Assembly: GCA_009746045.1 (NCBI GenBank)
Contig: RPFO01001264.1
Coordinates: 62,001 to 126,000 of the forward strand
Source: Mesostigma viride
Taxonomy: Eukaryota; Streptophyta; Mesostigmatophyceae; Mesostigmatales; Mesostigmataceae
Reading direction: 5' to 3'
Length of the DNA: 64,000 bases
Numbering within the stretch: position 1 is the first letter of the stretch; each line of letters starts with the position of its first letter. A program made the translations under genes and the position numbers. Below, piece by piece: positions 1 through 12,100 of this stretch. Below the pieces are notes generated by a model. It did no database searches. It had not been told where the DNA came from and saw nothing but the letters and a program-made list of their open reading frames with translations.

Positions 1-3000
1 CCATCCCTCCCGCCCTGTGCCGCCGCCACCCCTTCCTTGGGACATGCTTCCTTGGGTCGGCCGCCCTTCTCCACTTCTTTCTTCCCGTCGAGCGGCCCGC
101 TCTTGTCCTTGCCCTTGTCCTTGTCCTTCCCCGATAGGTCCTTATGGCCTGCTTCAATCCCAGCATGGGAATCCTCAGGGGCACCCTCGGCAGGCTCCGC
201 GGGAGCCTTCCCCCGTGCTTCTTTGGCCTCCTGCTTCAACCTGCCCGCCTCAGCGGCCACATCGCCTCGAGCGCCCTTGTGCATGCCACTGCCATCACCC
301 TCTTTCCGCCCCGACTCCTTTGCAGCCTCCTTTGCGGATTCCTTCGCAGATTCCTTTCCAGCCTCCTTTGCAGGCTCTTTTGAAGGCTCGGCCGCGACCG
401 CGTCCCTCGTCCGCTCCTCACCAGGCACTGCTCCCTTCCCTCCCGCCTCCTCCTTGTCTGCTGCCATCCGTGATGGTGCCGCCACTTCCCCTGCCTTTGC
501 GCTGCTGGCGACCGCAACCTGTGGCTTCTGGTGCCCAGCACCTGCCCCCCCGTGCTCGCTTGCCGAGCTCTTATGCTGCTTGCCGGAATCCGACTCCGCT
601 GGCACCCCTTTCGCCCGCGCCCCGTCACCAGGCTTGGCCTTCACCACGGACTTGGCCGGCATGTCCCCGCCAAGCCCAGCGACTTTATCCACCGGCACAG
701 ATGCTGCAGACCCGCTCTTCTTTACCTCCTCCCCCCCAACACCCTCTTTTCCGCCCTCGCGCCGCACCGCCTTGTCGGGCTTGTGCGAGGATTTCCCGTC
801 CTTGGGCCGCGCTGCCGCTGCGCTGGCAGCTGAACCGCCCGCCGGATCCTCCCGGTCCGCTCCAGGGACTTTCTTGCGATCTAACCGCTGCCTTGCGGCC
901 GCCTTAGCCTTCTCCTTCGAGTCAACTTCCTCCTCTTCCTCGTCCGCAGCCTCATCATTGTCTTGTTCCTCCTCATCCTCCTCTTCCTCCTCTTCCTCCT
1001 CATCATCGTCCTCATCCTCCTCATCCTCGTCATCCTCATCGACATCCGCATTGTCGGACTCATCCTCATCCTCATCCTCATCCTCGTCCTCATCCTCATC
1101 CTCGTCCACCTCCTCGTCCTCATCCTCCTCCTGCCCCGAGTCCTCCCCATCCTCATCATCATCGTCCTCCTCTTCCTCGCGCCGCCGATGCGCCCGCCTC
1201 TCCTTGGCCTCCCGCTTGCCCCGCCCCTCCTTGCTGGGCCGCCCCACCTCCTCCTTGCTGTCCCCGCTGTTGCTGCTGCTGCCCTCATCACTCTCGCTCT
1301 CGCTTGCCACTGCGCTCGCCTTGTTTACGCGCTTGAACACGCGCGCGGCTGCCGAAAGATGAAAGAGACATGTTTTGCGTGTTTTGACACAGGGGCATGA
1401 GCAAGAACACACATGCATAGCCACACACGCAACATAAGGTCATGCCAGCGACCACCATGACCAAAAGTGATGCTCGAATAAAAAGATTAACATCAAGGGG
1501 AAAAACAGATATGAGCCTAGCGGGGTAGCATCACCTAATAATATCCACAGGAGCCAGGCAGCAACCACAAACAATTGGAAGCCTCCGAACACACGCAGCT
1601 ACTAAACCAACAATAGCCACAGTTTATCGCAGCATATCACAGCATTCCACAGCAGACCATGGTAGGAAGGTTACAAACCCCCCACCAGAGACAGCAAGGG
1701 AGTGTGTCCAACCGGGCATGCCAACATCTCTACGTACCCACAACCTCAGCGCGGCTCTGCTGCAGCACAAGCGCAAGCTGCTGCCTCTCCGTCAGCCCCA
1801 CAGGGACCAAGTCCCGCATGTTCACCCCCTGGCGTGCACGAGACCCACTTGCTACGCTGCTCTTGGGGGCGCGTTGCGCGGGTGGCTTGTCTGCAGGACA
1901 TGCCCACAGGGAATGCATGGAGATGGAGCGACAATCAGTGAGACATGCTTGAGCATGCAGCGCCACATGCGACAGGCACAGCACTACAATTGCAAGCATC
2001 GGAATGTACTCGTACAGGACATCTTACTGACAGAACGGGAGCAATTACGAGATGATAATGGGCACGTATAGTATAAAGGCCCAAAGGCCGGGGTCGCTAA
2101 GGTTGTGGAGGATAGGCAGGCATGCTAGACCGCACGTATAGGCATAAACCATTCCATGGTAACAAAGGTTGCCTGCCCCGTGGTATCTCAACAAACGCGA
2201 ATGGCCAACCGATAACAATAGGGTGAGTGACCCTAGGTAAGGCAAGGGCGACACGGCTGCGGCCAAACTTGACAAGGGACACCAGCACAACATGACAAAA
2301 TGACAATGTAGCATCCCATTATTGCAACCCATGAGAATGCAACTGTGTCACATGAATCCTCGCAACCAGTACCTGCATGCACGCACACCAATGAACGGCC
2401 ATGGTAACTGCTGCATCCACGCCCATGCTGATGGCCATGACCATGGGCAGAGGCAGAGCGTCCTTAACCGCAACCTTGGACGGAAAAAAAACGCACCGCT
2501 TAGTCGCTAGATGGTGCGGGAAAAAAAGAACACCACGAAAACAGTGCCACACGACTCATGCTGGATGCCACAGGGCCAAGCAGACCAGGACAAAAGGCAA
2601 AACTGCTTAAAAAGGCAAAACTGCTTACCCAGGTCAAAACACCTTTGCCACTGAGGCAGGCCCTAAATTACACTCCTTGCTGAACCTTGTTTGGCACCTG
2701 GCTGTGTGCGCAGGTGTCCCCCCCGTCACTCTCACCTTCCGTCTTGGGCTTGGCAGCCCCATCCCCTGTCTTGACCTTGACAGGCGGCCCCTCCCGGGGC
2801 GCGCTGACCGCCTTCTTCTCCCCCTCCTTCCTGTCGCCCTCCTTCTTCTCTCCCTGGCCATGCTTCACTGATGGGTGCGAGTGCGGCTGCACATGCTGTG
2901 ACGGCTGAGAGCTATGAGACCCCGCCACCGAGCTCTTCTGCCCCGCACTCGCCGTACCACCCCCGGGGGCAGCCGAAGGCTTCTTGTCCGATGAAACCGC

Positions 3001-3813
3001 GCCAGCTGGCGCGGCGTCCGACGGAGCGTTCAGCCGCCGCAACTTGGCCACAGGGCCTGCCTCATCCTTGCCATGACCGCTGGGCGGCTTGTCCGACTCA
3101 GGCTTGTTTTTAAGGGGCCGCGTCGCGGGCTCCCCCTTGCTGCCCTGCGCCGCACCACTCTCCCAATCCCTCTCCTTCTCCTTGCGCTTCACACCACTCG
3201 CCTGCGGCGGTGGCCCCGTTGCGGACCGGCCATCGGCGTGCTTCTTGGGGGCGGCCGTGGGCTGACTCACGTCACCGTGCGACCCGGGCTGCTGCAGAGG
3301 CGGCAGCAAGGGAAGCGGCACCTTGAGAGGGGACTTTTTCACCGAGACCGAGCTTGCCACGCTACCCACCCCCAGCGGGCGAGCGCTTTTGCTGCCATCC
3401 CTTGCTGCGGGCCGTGCCAGCTTCGCCACCAGCTTGTCTCGGTCCACAGAATGGGAGGTTCCAGGAGCGCCACCTGGCACGCCTGCAAGATTTTTCTGCC
3501 CGTTGGCCATGGACTCTGAAGAATTTCCCGCCACGCTGGGCCTTACCAGCGGGGTGGGCCGGGCGGCGGGCCCCACTTGCGCACCCTGGGGCCCACCCTC
3601 CCCACCCTGAGTGGCCTGCACGCCGCCAGATGGCACTGCCGCCTCGTTTCCATGCGCGTTAGCCCCGCTCCCGGTCCTGTCATCCGCACCAGGGTGCTTG
3701 CGCTTGACCTGAACCGTTGCCGGCTGGCTCGCGGGGACTGCCCCCTCGCCTGCTAGCTTGCTGCCCGCATCCCCGGCTGGCTCTCGCTTGGTGCCATCTC
3801 GCACCGTTGCTTC
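1..3813 (-). CDS. Spliced gene for a charged low-complexity protein, 3' part, runs off window
   Basis: I do not recognise this gene. Three exons chain in phase on the minus strand. Exon A (3813-2736) starts after a CCCTCAG acceptor with a pyrimidine-rich lead and ends at a GAAG|GTGAGAG donor. Exon B (1890-1738) lies between CTGCAG and GTGG|GTACGT. Exon C runs from 1348 (acceptor CGGCAG) past base 1 with no stop. Exon A is rich in Pro, Ala, Gly, Ser and Lys. Exon B carries the least repetitive segment, including NMRDLVPVGLTERQQLAL. Exon C opens with ARVFKRVNKAS, then a Ser/Glu/Asp tract and about 80 residues of nearly pure Asp/Glu (about 1140-950), then Lys/Ala/Glu-rich sequence with KEAAKESAKE-type repeats. 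Such composition is common in nuclear or chromatin proteins, but that is inference. The 5' end is unresolved. The plus-strand frame rich in serine over the same bases is the shadow of the acidic tract. Confidence 0.6.
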
Positions 3814-5175
3814 CTGAGGGCATCCAGGGGCGAGCACCCACGGGTGGCAGAGCACCGGCGACATGCGGGGAACCAAAAGGGGCAGCAGAGAAAGGAACGG
3901 CGAGATGATTCACACACATGGCAAAGGATAAGCGACAAGCCCCTAGCCCTGGAGAGGAGAAACATTACCAGTCCCACCGACACATACAGTGGCATCAAAG
4001 TCCATCCTGGTGAATAATGTAAACTCAATTACTCTAGGAAAAAAAGTAGAAGAATGAACCCTGCCCCTAACTTGCATGAAATCATGCTCAATCCAGCAAA
4101 CAGTGGTATCTTGTGGCCTATAGAGCAGAAAGTAGTCTTGCGACATTAAAAGAAAACCAGACCTCTTCGTAACATGCACCCTTCAGAGCCCGAGCCAGAA
4201 ATGGCTTGATAGAGAACAACCCCACAGGGACTAAATACTGCGAAGAACTCTTCTCAGTCTTCAATAGATTGCTATTTAATACATTGTGTATCACTCAAAT
4301 GCAAAGTGATCGTTGCAGCTACAAAAAGCCATTTTGGCAGCGAGCTAAATGAGGTAACACAGCCATGTATACATCCACATGCCATTAACAGCTCGCCGCT
4401 GCTGGTTACCAGACCTGGCCTATGGCAACCAAGGTTGAGCGACTAGGAGCTAGAAGGGCATGTGCAGCCGTGTGGGTCGCTCCTGCCAAGCTCAGCCACG
4501 CAAAGAGGTAATGAGGAGGAGCTGGGCCAGTTTTAGCCACCAAGGAAAATACCTATTGAAAAATTCCTTTCAAGACAATGCTGAAATGCGAAAATGGCAT
4601 CGAAACATGTACGGCAGATGGACAGCAGCAACAAGACTCCGGGACTAAAACCGAGCAGCATAAATAATCTTCCCCACCAGCACATCCGTCTCGACCATAT
4701 ATTGCACCCAAATTAAAAAAAAGAGTGTTGGAGGAGAAAACGATAGTCGGTCGAGTAGAAAAAGATTTCAGAGCTATTTTACATAGGCACATTTCTTGGT
4801 AAAACGACTTTTTAAAGGAGTGCCAGTTTTAACAGGCTGTAATGAAAGGAAAAGGGGGACAAGCGGAAGCACGCTATGTTAAGCAACTTCCCGGTACCTT
4901 GCGTGGTACCCGCTACTTTGCGTGGCAAGCAAACACGGCGGTTCTACCACGTACCATAGACTGTTCGTTACGTTATTAAGTCCAGCCACAACTCAGCTCC
5001 CTGCCAATGACCGGCTCAGCAGCGGCCGAGTTGACGCCCTGTATTTGCCAATAGACAGGGCGCGCCTCAATGACATGGGCGCTGTAGATATCGTGAACTT
5101 TCGTAGACACTCATTAGCTTTTCCTGGACTCAACTGCCATCCACGCGCCCGAGGCGCCTCCATCTCGTTGTCTAC
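3814..5175. other. Non-coding stretch, probable intron or 5' flank
   Basis: AT-richer sequence with many stops in all frames. It holds one possible 38-bp exon-like piece near 3970-4007, with an ATG and a GTAATG donor on the minus strand. Its phase does not fit the downstream exon, so I left it out. Nothing else was recognised. Confidence 0.4.
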
Positions 5176-5280
5176 CTTCGGGGGCAGTACCCCGGCCGCG
5201 AAATCAAACCAGCATCTCAAACAAGCCTCCTTCTCTGCCTCATTTCTGATATGCCAGAAAAGAGACTGTTTCAAACGCAT
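5176..5280 (-). CDS. Candidate first coding exon of the 1-3.8 kb gene
   Basis: A 35-codon stretch begins with ATG (5280-5278) and ends at a possible donor CCGAAG|GTAGAC. It encodes MRLKQSLFWHIRNEAEKEA and onward and reads like real protein, with mixed composition and no repeats. It ends in phase 0, which matches the start of exon A at 3813, so the two could join directly over a 1.36-kb intron. The unspliced frame continues to about 4993. No upstream splice site or promoter was identified, so it could equally be a transposon relic. Confidence 0.25.
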
Positions 5281-5509
5281 AGCATCCCGAGTACCATGAA
5301 ATTTCAAGCTATGGTCGGCCTTTTCTCTTTATGATGGGCAAAATGGCGTCCACGGCGCAGGCGTGCAATTCGAGGGCAACGCCACGACGCGACAAGGCAT
5401 ATCCGTCCCGACCCTGCCCGTCCCGACACCTTTCAGAAATGCCGGCGACCGTCCTCGCAGCCCTGACGTACGTAACCTGGCCACGGGTTTTTGGAAATCA
5501 CACCCGGTG

Positions 5510-5726
5510 TTGGGAACACCCGGTGACGGGTGACGGGTGAAGCTAGGCTACTGTACTTACGGTTCGTTTCTTCCCTGGTCACCTTGTTTCCGGCTCATGC
5601 CGCCGCGTCTGAAAGCGTTATCCGTATTAATCGGCGCACACCGTTCCTTTCGTACCTTCAACCCGTATTTATCGACGCGTACCGTAGCCTAGCGTCACCC
5701 GTCACCCGTCACCGGGTGTTCCCCAA
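5510..5726. mobile_element. Small inverted-repeat (MITE-like) element
   Basis: About 45 bp at the left (from TTGGGAACACCCGGTGACGG) recurs in reverse complement at the right, ending GGGTGTTCCCCAA. Both arms include a doubled GACGGGT motif and the segment GCTAGGCTAC. The total is about 217 bp with roughly 120 bp of unrelated interior and no coding capacity. Length and structure fit a miniature inverted-repeat element. No clear target duplication could be read, because a run of C follows the right end. Confidence 0.6.
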
Positions 5727-5733
5727 CCCCCCC

Positions 5734-6080
5734 CGCGTTCACTCCAAGTCTCCAACAGTCTCGCTTGGACTGCCATGCAGAACAATCGAAGAGGTGGAAG
5801 ACGATTGTCCAGGCTCACACCGGCGCCGGCCCCTGTGGGCAAGCCCCCTCCCCCCAGGAGGAAGGGGCGCTTTGCTGTGCACAGTAGAGTAGTTAGGGTT
5901 TTAATTCTAGATTAGCTTAGTTAGCTTGGTTTGTTCGGTTTCGCGGCTTCGCCCACCTCAGCCATCCATGATGATCTGAGCCGCCGACAAGGGCCGGAAT
6001 ACCGACGTGCCGGCTACTGACGGCCGCATGTAGTCGATCTCCTGCAACGGAGTCATTTTATAATTTAATTTAATTTAACG
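5734..6080 (+). mobile_element. 3' end fragment of a LINE-like element
   Basis: Ends with the motif that recurs at the 3' end of every LINE-like copy in this window, here CTACATG...CTCCTGCAACGGAGT read on the reverse strand, followed by an AATTTAATTTAA-type tail. Upstream, a short basic frame (5774-5914, containing VGKPPPPRRKGRFAVHS) may be the end of an element ORF. The orientation is opposite to the copies at 37-43 kb. Confidence 0.45.
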
Positions 6081-6104
6081 TGGCCTTGTACATGAAGTGA
6101 GACA

Positions 6105-6290
6105 ACTATCAAGGAGACAACCAGCGCCGGCAGCCAGAAAGCGGGAGACTAAATCCGGACCATGGTAGCTCGATCGGAGCCTCATGCCGTTATCTAGTCC
6201 GCGTGTTCGAGTCGTTCAGGATGATGAATATGAATGGTGATGGAAATGTGTAGCCTTGTGCATTGAAATTACGCAACTATGTACTACCCC
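6105..6290 (-). repeat. Dispersed repeat family D, partial copy
   Basis: Starts TATCAAGGAGACAACCAGCG and continues through GACCATGGTAGCTCGA, GTCGTTCAGGATGATGA and GGTGATGGAAATGTG. The same block occurs in this window at 7362-7636 (opposite strand), 40434-40556 plus 41936-42013, 48557-48897 and 52778-53118. This copy stops after about 186 bp, before the distal half present at 48.6 and 52.8 kb. Confidence 0.75.
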
Positions 6291-6429
6291 TACTATGGGC
6301 CCCATACCAGATAATGAAGTAGCACTACTTAGCCATGTCAGTACATCATGTGTGCCTATATATATTAGGATTTTTCTAGACTAGGTAGATTAGCGTTAGG
6401 ATAGTTAGATTACGCGGCTCTCTCCTTTC

Positions 6430-6512
6430 AACCACCCATCAAGGAACTGATATGTGCTACATGATCTCCCAACAAAGGCATGTTATAATTTTTTATTTTT
6501 TTTTTTTCATGT
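6430..6512 (+). mobile_element. LINE-like 3' terminus with T-rich tail
   Basis: Contains ATATGTGCTACATGATCTCCCAAC, the reverse complement of the conserved LINE-like 3' end motif in this window, followed by TTATAA and a long T run. Upstream sequence to about 6290 is AT-rich and not otherwise recognised. Confidence 0.4.
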
Positions 6513-6824
6513 GTGCCTATGATGAGCTCCGCCACACGAGATGATGCATGGCATTATTTACTCATGCTTTGCCCGTGCAGAGAGCTGTTCTCATCTGCTG
6601 AGATGCTATATGTCCTAGCCCTAGCCTAGCCACAACAATCTTCCACCCCATACCAGGCCTTTTTGGATATGATACATCATGGAGGTGTAGGAGCCGGAAC
6701 TTAGTGCACCCATACCAGGTGTCCGAGTGTATTCTGATTTGGCACGCCGCAAAGGTGAAAACCATTTGCGTTCAGTGCCGGTCCACGGAAAACGCGGATA
6801 AACGCGATCTGCGGCAAATGAATC

Positions 6825-6905
6825 CAGGCCGGAATCGAACTGGGGACCTCTCGCACCAATTTTGCTGACTATAGGACGGACGTCTCCGGATCCTAGGGCA
6901 TCGCC
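6825..6905 (-). repeat. tRNA-Pro-like 3' half, possibly SINE-derived
   Basis: On the minus strand, TTGGTGCGAGAGGTCCCC followed by AGTTCGATTCCGGCC resembles the anticodon-to-T-arm half of a eukaryotic tRNA-Pro(UGG), including a good B-box. The 5' half does not pair: the anticodon stem partner of GCGAG is absent and the T stem has two mismatches. It is therefore not a working tRNA. A decayed tRNA or tRNA-derived SINE head is the likeliest reading. Confidence 0.3.
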
Positions 6906-7089
6906 AACTGACACCTACCGTCATCCGCAAAAGTTCTCCTTTCCGGGGAGTGATGCAAGCCTTTCGGATTTGGTACTAGAGAAGTCATTCGAGATCTGTG
7001 TGTAGGAGTACTACACACGTCTCTGCACGGTGTAGTTTACACCGTACTCTTGCAGAAGTAGCCCAGAATGTATTAAAAGCCATATGACC

Positions 7090-7335
7090 CTTCTCAGGGA
7101 TATGAACTAGACTCGCGCTCCCGTTGGGGAGTCACGGAGCATTCACCCCGATGGATGGATGGATGGATGCAAACAATCCTACCGGTCTAATCTATCTGAA
7201 ACATCAAGCCAACTCTAGTCTAACTCTCTACCCTATGGGCACCTGTCTGGCGTGCTGCCCGTATGTTTGCACATGACGCGGGCGCTCAGGGATATGTGCT
7301 ACATGTACTCCCAACGGAGATATGTTCCAAGATAT
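7090..7335. mobile_element. Overlapping LINE-like 3' ends of two subfamilies
   Basis: At 7093-7185 the sequence CGCTCCCGTTGGGGAGT with GATGGATGGATGGATG and CCTACCGGTCTAATCTATC matches the end of the RT-bearing element at 40.6 kb. At 7290-7330, GATATGTGCTACATGTACTCCCAACGG is the other subfamily's end on the plus strand. They are truncated copies with no coding sequence. Confidence 0.45.
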
Positions 7336-7361
7336 GTCGGAGATATGGACATCCCAACGGA

Positions 7362-7650
7362 GATATGGTGCTCACCACTAGATACTCCCGGCCAGTTAGG
7401 CTCGAAACACACGCCCTGATCAAGCATGCTGTTTCTGGCCCCACCGTCTAGGTCATCTAGTCGCTCTACACGTAAGCCAGCCATAATTTCAATGCACAAG
7501 GCTACACATTTCCATCACCATTCATATTCATCATCCTGAACGACTCGAACATGCGGACAAGATAACGGCAGGCTCGAGCTACCATGGTCCGGATTCTCCC
7601 GATTTCTGGCCTGCGCTGGTTGTCTCCTTGATATGTTCCAATTTAATTTA
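7362..7650 (+). repeat. Dispersed repeat family D, 275-bp copy
   Basis: Runs from GGTGCTCACCACTAGA to CTGGTTGTCTCCTTGATA and is followed by TTCCAATTTAATTTAATTTAA, which looks like a LINE tail. The same GATATG hexamer sits just before and at the end of the block, suggesting insertion into a LINE tail, though six bases is weak evidence. Confidence 0.7.
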
Positions 7651-9156
7651 ATTTAATGACGACTAACTTGTGCACATGCAGGGGGGCTATGATACGTGAG
7701 ATCGACAACAAAGTCCTATTCACAATATGCAGAATTGTTTGGACAGATATCTTGTGCTTAAGATCAAAGATACAACCGGCACAGGCCCTAGAAGTCTGGA
7801 AGATGTTTATTTACAAGAATACCCTGCTAGCTGCATGAAAGCAGAGACAGATAACCCATGCGGCGTCATGCGGCGTTCACGCATTTAGTAGTGATACCCC
7901 GATTCCCGACTCAAAGAGTAGCTAATATGAATCCGGTTTGATAGTGTGTACTGGTTGAGAGAATCATCCAGGACACACCCTAGTCCTTCCACGGCGTTGG
8001 ATCGCCATGCGTCCAGGAATAGTTGTCTCACTTCAACACTATGGTATACATTGGTTGTCTCGTTGACACTAGTCACATCTGTCAAGGAAAACGCCCCGAC
8101 GGTTGGCCGGAAATGGAAGGTTTAAACCTATCAGAGTCCGCCTGAAAAGAGGGCAAGTCCTTCCTCAAAACTACACCCCAGAGCACTAAGCCAGGGATAT
8201 GGCTATGCTTTCGTTAAACACAACACGCCACACCGTAATCAGCTTACCCCCGCTATAACCTTAAAAATGATGCCTATCAGACATAAATGGGTGCCTACCC
8301 CTCAGTCCCGCCCCTGCGGCAGCTGCTGCTGCATGCGCGGCTGCCGTTAAATGGGTCGGCAGGCCAGTGCTGTGCTGCAACTTGGACAGGATTTGACGGC
8401 CCATCGCGCGCACAGGCTCTGCATGACCCAGACGGCCACAAGGGGCAGAGCAAGACGGAATATCAGGCACCATATGGTTTAGAACAGGCACCACATAGCT
8501 CAGAACATCCACCACATAGTTCAGAAAATGCACCACATGTTTCAGAACAGGCACCACATGGTTCAGAACAGGCACCACGTGGTTTAGAACATACTGACCA
8601 TACTATTAATTAACCAACAAATTCACAGCATGAGATAGAAGCGCCTATAAAAGCTTGATAAAACGAGCATCACCGTGTCTGGGGCCTGCTAGCTCCCAAC
8701 ACGGCAGTCCTCCCCGAGTTACAACAAAAATGCAATCTACATCTACTGGGGATGGAGTCGACACAAGGCATGGGATGGAACCAACCAAAGGCATGCAACA
8801 ATCCATCCAAACAGGAAAACACGTGCAAGGATGGTAACAATCATCAGGCTTGCCAGACAGGAATGGGCCTGACATACAAGTGATACAACCATGTAATGCA
8901 GTAAGCGAACGACGCACGCAGCCGTGAAACCGTGACGACTTGACAATCACCCCTGAATTTTTATTTAGTCACAAGCATGTGATTCCTGATGTCCTCAAAG
9001 CTTGATACCTCCAACCTGTTTGTCCCATACACATGACCGGGCGCCTCTCGATCACAGCTGCCCATGTGCCAGGGCTACCCTACCACCCTGGCTATTTGAA
9101 GGAAATCTACATAGGTGATCTATTCACTGCACGGCATCACACGGCATCACACTGCA
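7651..9156. other. Intergenic or 3' flank of the MYB gene
   Basis: No convincing gene. It contains the 21-bp minisatellite at 8466-8591. A possible alternative terminal MYB exon lies on the minus strand at 8374-8295: acceptor TTGCAG, phase-compatible with the donor at 9294, encoding about 26 residues to a TAG. Confidence 0.4.
8466..8591. repeat. 21-bp minisatellite, six units
   Basis: Six diverged tandem units of the form GGCACCACATGGTTCAGAACA. The frames through it, such as HGSEQAP-type repeats on the plus strand, are products of the repeat. Confidence 0.85.
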
Positions 9157-12100
9157 TTACATGGGCTCATCATCTTCTCTATGGCATGACACTCCACACA
9201 GAGAAGAGGGACCCTTCAAGGTTGAAGGATCCTTGCAGCTATTCGGATGGCTGCTTTGAGAGAGCCCAAGGCAGACAAGCCGCACCCACTCACCACTAGG
9301 CACGTTGAGCACGCCCGAGTGCTGTGCGCCTTCGCCCCCGTTCTCGCCATCACTGCCGCGCGGCTGGTACTCGACACTCCTCGACGACGATGGCGACTCG
9401 CCCCCTTTACTGTGGGCGGAGCCTTTACTGTGAGTCGAGCTGAGGGAGAGCCAACCCATCACCTCCTGCGTGTCCGCGCCCATGTCTGTGGACGCAGCCC
9501 CCCCGGAGGAAGTAGGCCTCACGGGTACAGGCGCCACAGGCACGACACCCCCACCCCCGTTCTGCAGCCGGGAGGGGCCGGCTCCACCTGTGGACAGCGA
9601 GGGTACTGGCGGCGGCGGCGGCGGCGCATTAGTGGGCTCGTGGGGCGGGCCCTGGGGGATGGGGTGAGGGGAGGGTTCGCAGGCACCTCCGTTGGACAAG
9701 GAGCTCGTGGTCGCCTTGTTGCCGAATTTGAACGAGGTCGGCGTGAACTCTTGCGAGTTGCCCAATGCCTGGGGGTCAAAATGTTGGGAGGTCGCGGGCA
9801 CCCGGATCCGAGGCCAGGAGTAACAGCAAGGGATGGGCATGAGACATCGGAAGTGAGTCAGCCTCACCTGCAAGGCCCGGTGAGAAATGGAGTATCTGGA
9901 AAATAGCTCAAGTATGGGTTGACCAAAGCTTCTGACCAGATGACAGAGAGTCCCTTCACACGTTATGACAGACTCGTGGGAACTCGGAAAAGCGCCTTAA
10001 AAAATGCCCTGCCTTGCCTTCACATGGGAAGCTGCGGCCCACAACCACATCGAAAATTCGCGGTATTTCCCGTGTATATGTGCACTACCTAATTCAGCCC
10101 ATTTTACCAAATCCAGCCACATGCGTCAAACGAACCCGCGATCGGTGTTTGTTGATGTAAGTGGTTCACGACCACTCCACCCAGCTTGCACCGCCACAGT
10201 CCCCACTTTCGGCATCATCATCGCCAGTGCGGCCCAGGCGGCCCTCCACTCCCTACAGTACTTCCGTCCAAACCTACCTCCATCATGGACGTGATGGCTG
10301 GCGAGGGCGCGGTGAGCGCCCCCCCCTGTTGCCGCATGACTGCCGCGAGGCCCGACAAGGAGGACGAGGAGAGGCCACCCCCGCTGGAATGAATCGGTAT
10401 CTGGATGGATAGGTTGTAGAAGGGCTTCCGCGTGGGCTGGGGAACGACCAGCTGCGGGGGAGCTTCGTGCAGGGATGGGTGTGTGGGCTGAGGCATGCCC
10501 CAGGCCGCCGGGGGACCCTGGGGGGCGACGCCGTGGGATCCTGCCTCGACCGCGACGCTGCGAGACGGGGGTGAGTGAGTGTTATGGTGTGTGGGGGGTT
10601 ACGTACGTGTGCACCGATACTGCCCAAGCATAAATCAAACTTTATTCAACATGGCCGCGTCTATACTTATTAGTGGTACCTAGTTACAAGCACCTTAATA
10701 TAACGTAAAACCATCTGAACTGCTCGCGTGCAATGGTATTACTGTGGGAGGGCGGTATGACATCCCAACAACTCAAGGAGTACTTCTCTTACAAAGCCAT
10801 CGCATGTCATGCCATGGATGCCACCCGATGGGACATGTGCTTGGCCACTCGTGTTGGCACCAAACCCGAAGTCAGGCTCCAAGGGCCCACATACAGGCTC
10901 CAAGGGCCAGCTATAGCTATTTCTACATGGTAACGGCTGCGGAAAACCCTACCAATTGTACTCCCATGACGAAACCTGCTATTTGCTCCTGTACCGCTAC
11001 CATTCGCGGGCGAGGACAAGCATACCGAATAATAAGAGCTAATACCTGCGAGTGCGTGGCAGTGCATTCAAAACCTGACAAGCTTGAAATGGGGATGCTG
11101 CACAAAGCCAGAGTAAGCTCAGGCTAACGCAAGTCACTGGATCGGAGCTCACACCGCAGACGCTGGCCGTTGCGTTAGAGCTCATGCACATACCGGCTTG
11201 TCGGGGTGGCGTCCAGGGTGGCCCCCCCATGGTTAGCCGGGCCCGCCGCCGCAGCCGCATCGGCATCACCGGCCGCTGCTTGCGCCTCGCACTCAGCGCT
11301 CGATGTGTCCGGCGACGTGGCGACGTCAGGCGTGGCGATGCCCGTCAAAGGGATACCCCGCTTCTTGCATAGTGCACAGAAACGGTTCTTCACCGCATTG
11401 TCCGTCCTGCCAGGTGGCGGCAGCACGCGAATGGTGCGGTGGAAACGCGGCGACAGGGCACACATAGCGGCACGTACTATCAAGTAACACAACCATCACC
11501 GCCCAATCCCTCACATGCCTCGCATGAACATAGACCAAAAGCTGCCTACGCATGGGGACATAAACCAGCCATCAAAGCAACCATCAAAGCAACCATTTCT
11601 GGGACTAACAGCCGGAGGGGCACTAAGCATCATTGGAGAAGGCATTGCTGGGCGCGGCACCTTGCACACATCGATGATAAACAGGGGGAGTGACACCATA
11701 TCCAGTACGCGAGGACGCTGAATCAGAGCACATGCAGGGCTGCACATGCGAGGACGCTGAATCAGAGCCCATGCAGGGCTGCACCGGCCAAGTGACAGCG
11801 CCACATGGAGCTTTCAACATGCCTGTCCTCAACCACGCACATATGCACGCTTGGCAGCCAGGTGATAGCTATACTTGGTCGTGCACCTGCCTTACCTTGA
11901 CACGCGTGCCCACCACCCACGTGCCCTTGACCGCCCACCCACGCACGCGTGCCCACCACCCACCTGCCCTTGACCAATTTGGCGATCTCCGTCCACCGGT
12001 TGCCATACACCTGGTGACCCTCCAGCAAGACCTGGTCCTCCTGGGGGCTCCACCCGCCCTTCTTCAGCTCCACGCTGAGGTAGTTCTGCCATCTGCGCAA

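Noticed and set aside
37-1362. Plus-strand serine-rich frame of 441 codons
   Set aside because: Shadow of the acidic Asp/Glu tract on the minus strand, where splice phases and composition support the real exon.
3970-4007. A 38-bp exon with MDFDATVCVGG on the minus strand
   Set aside because: Good-looking splice borders, but the phase does not fit the downstream exon and the peptide is too short to judge.
6825-6905. Functional tRNA gene
   Set aside because: The 5' half and the anticodon stem partner are missing.
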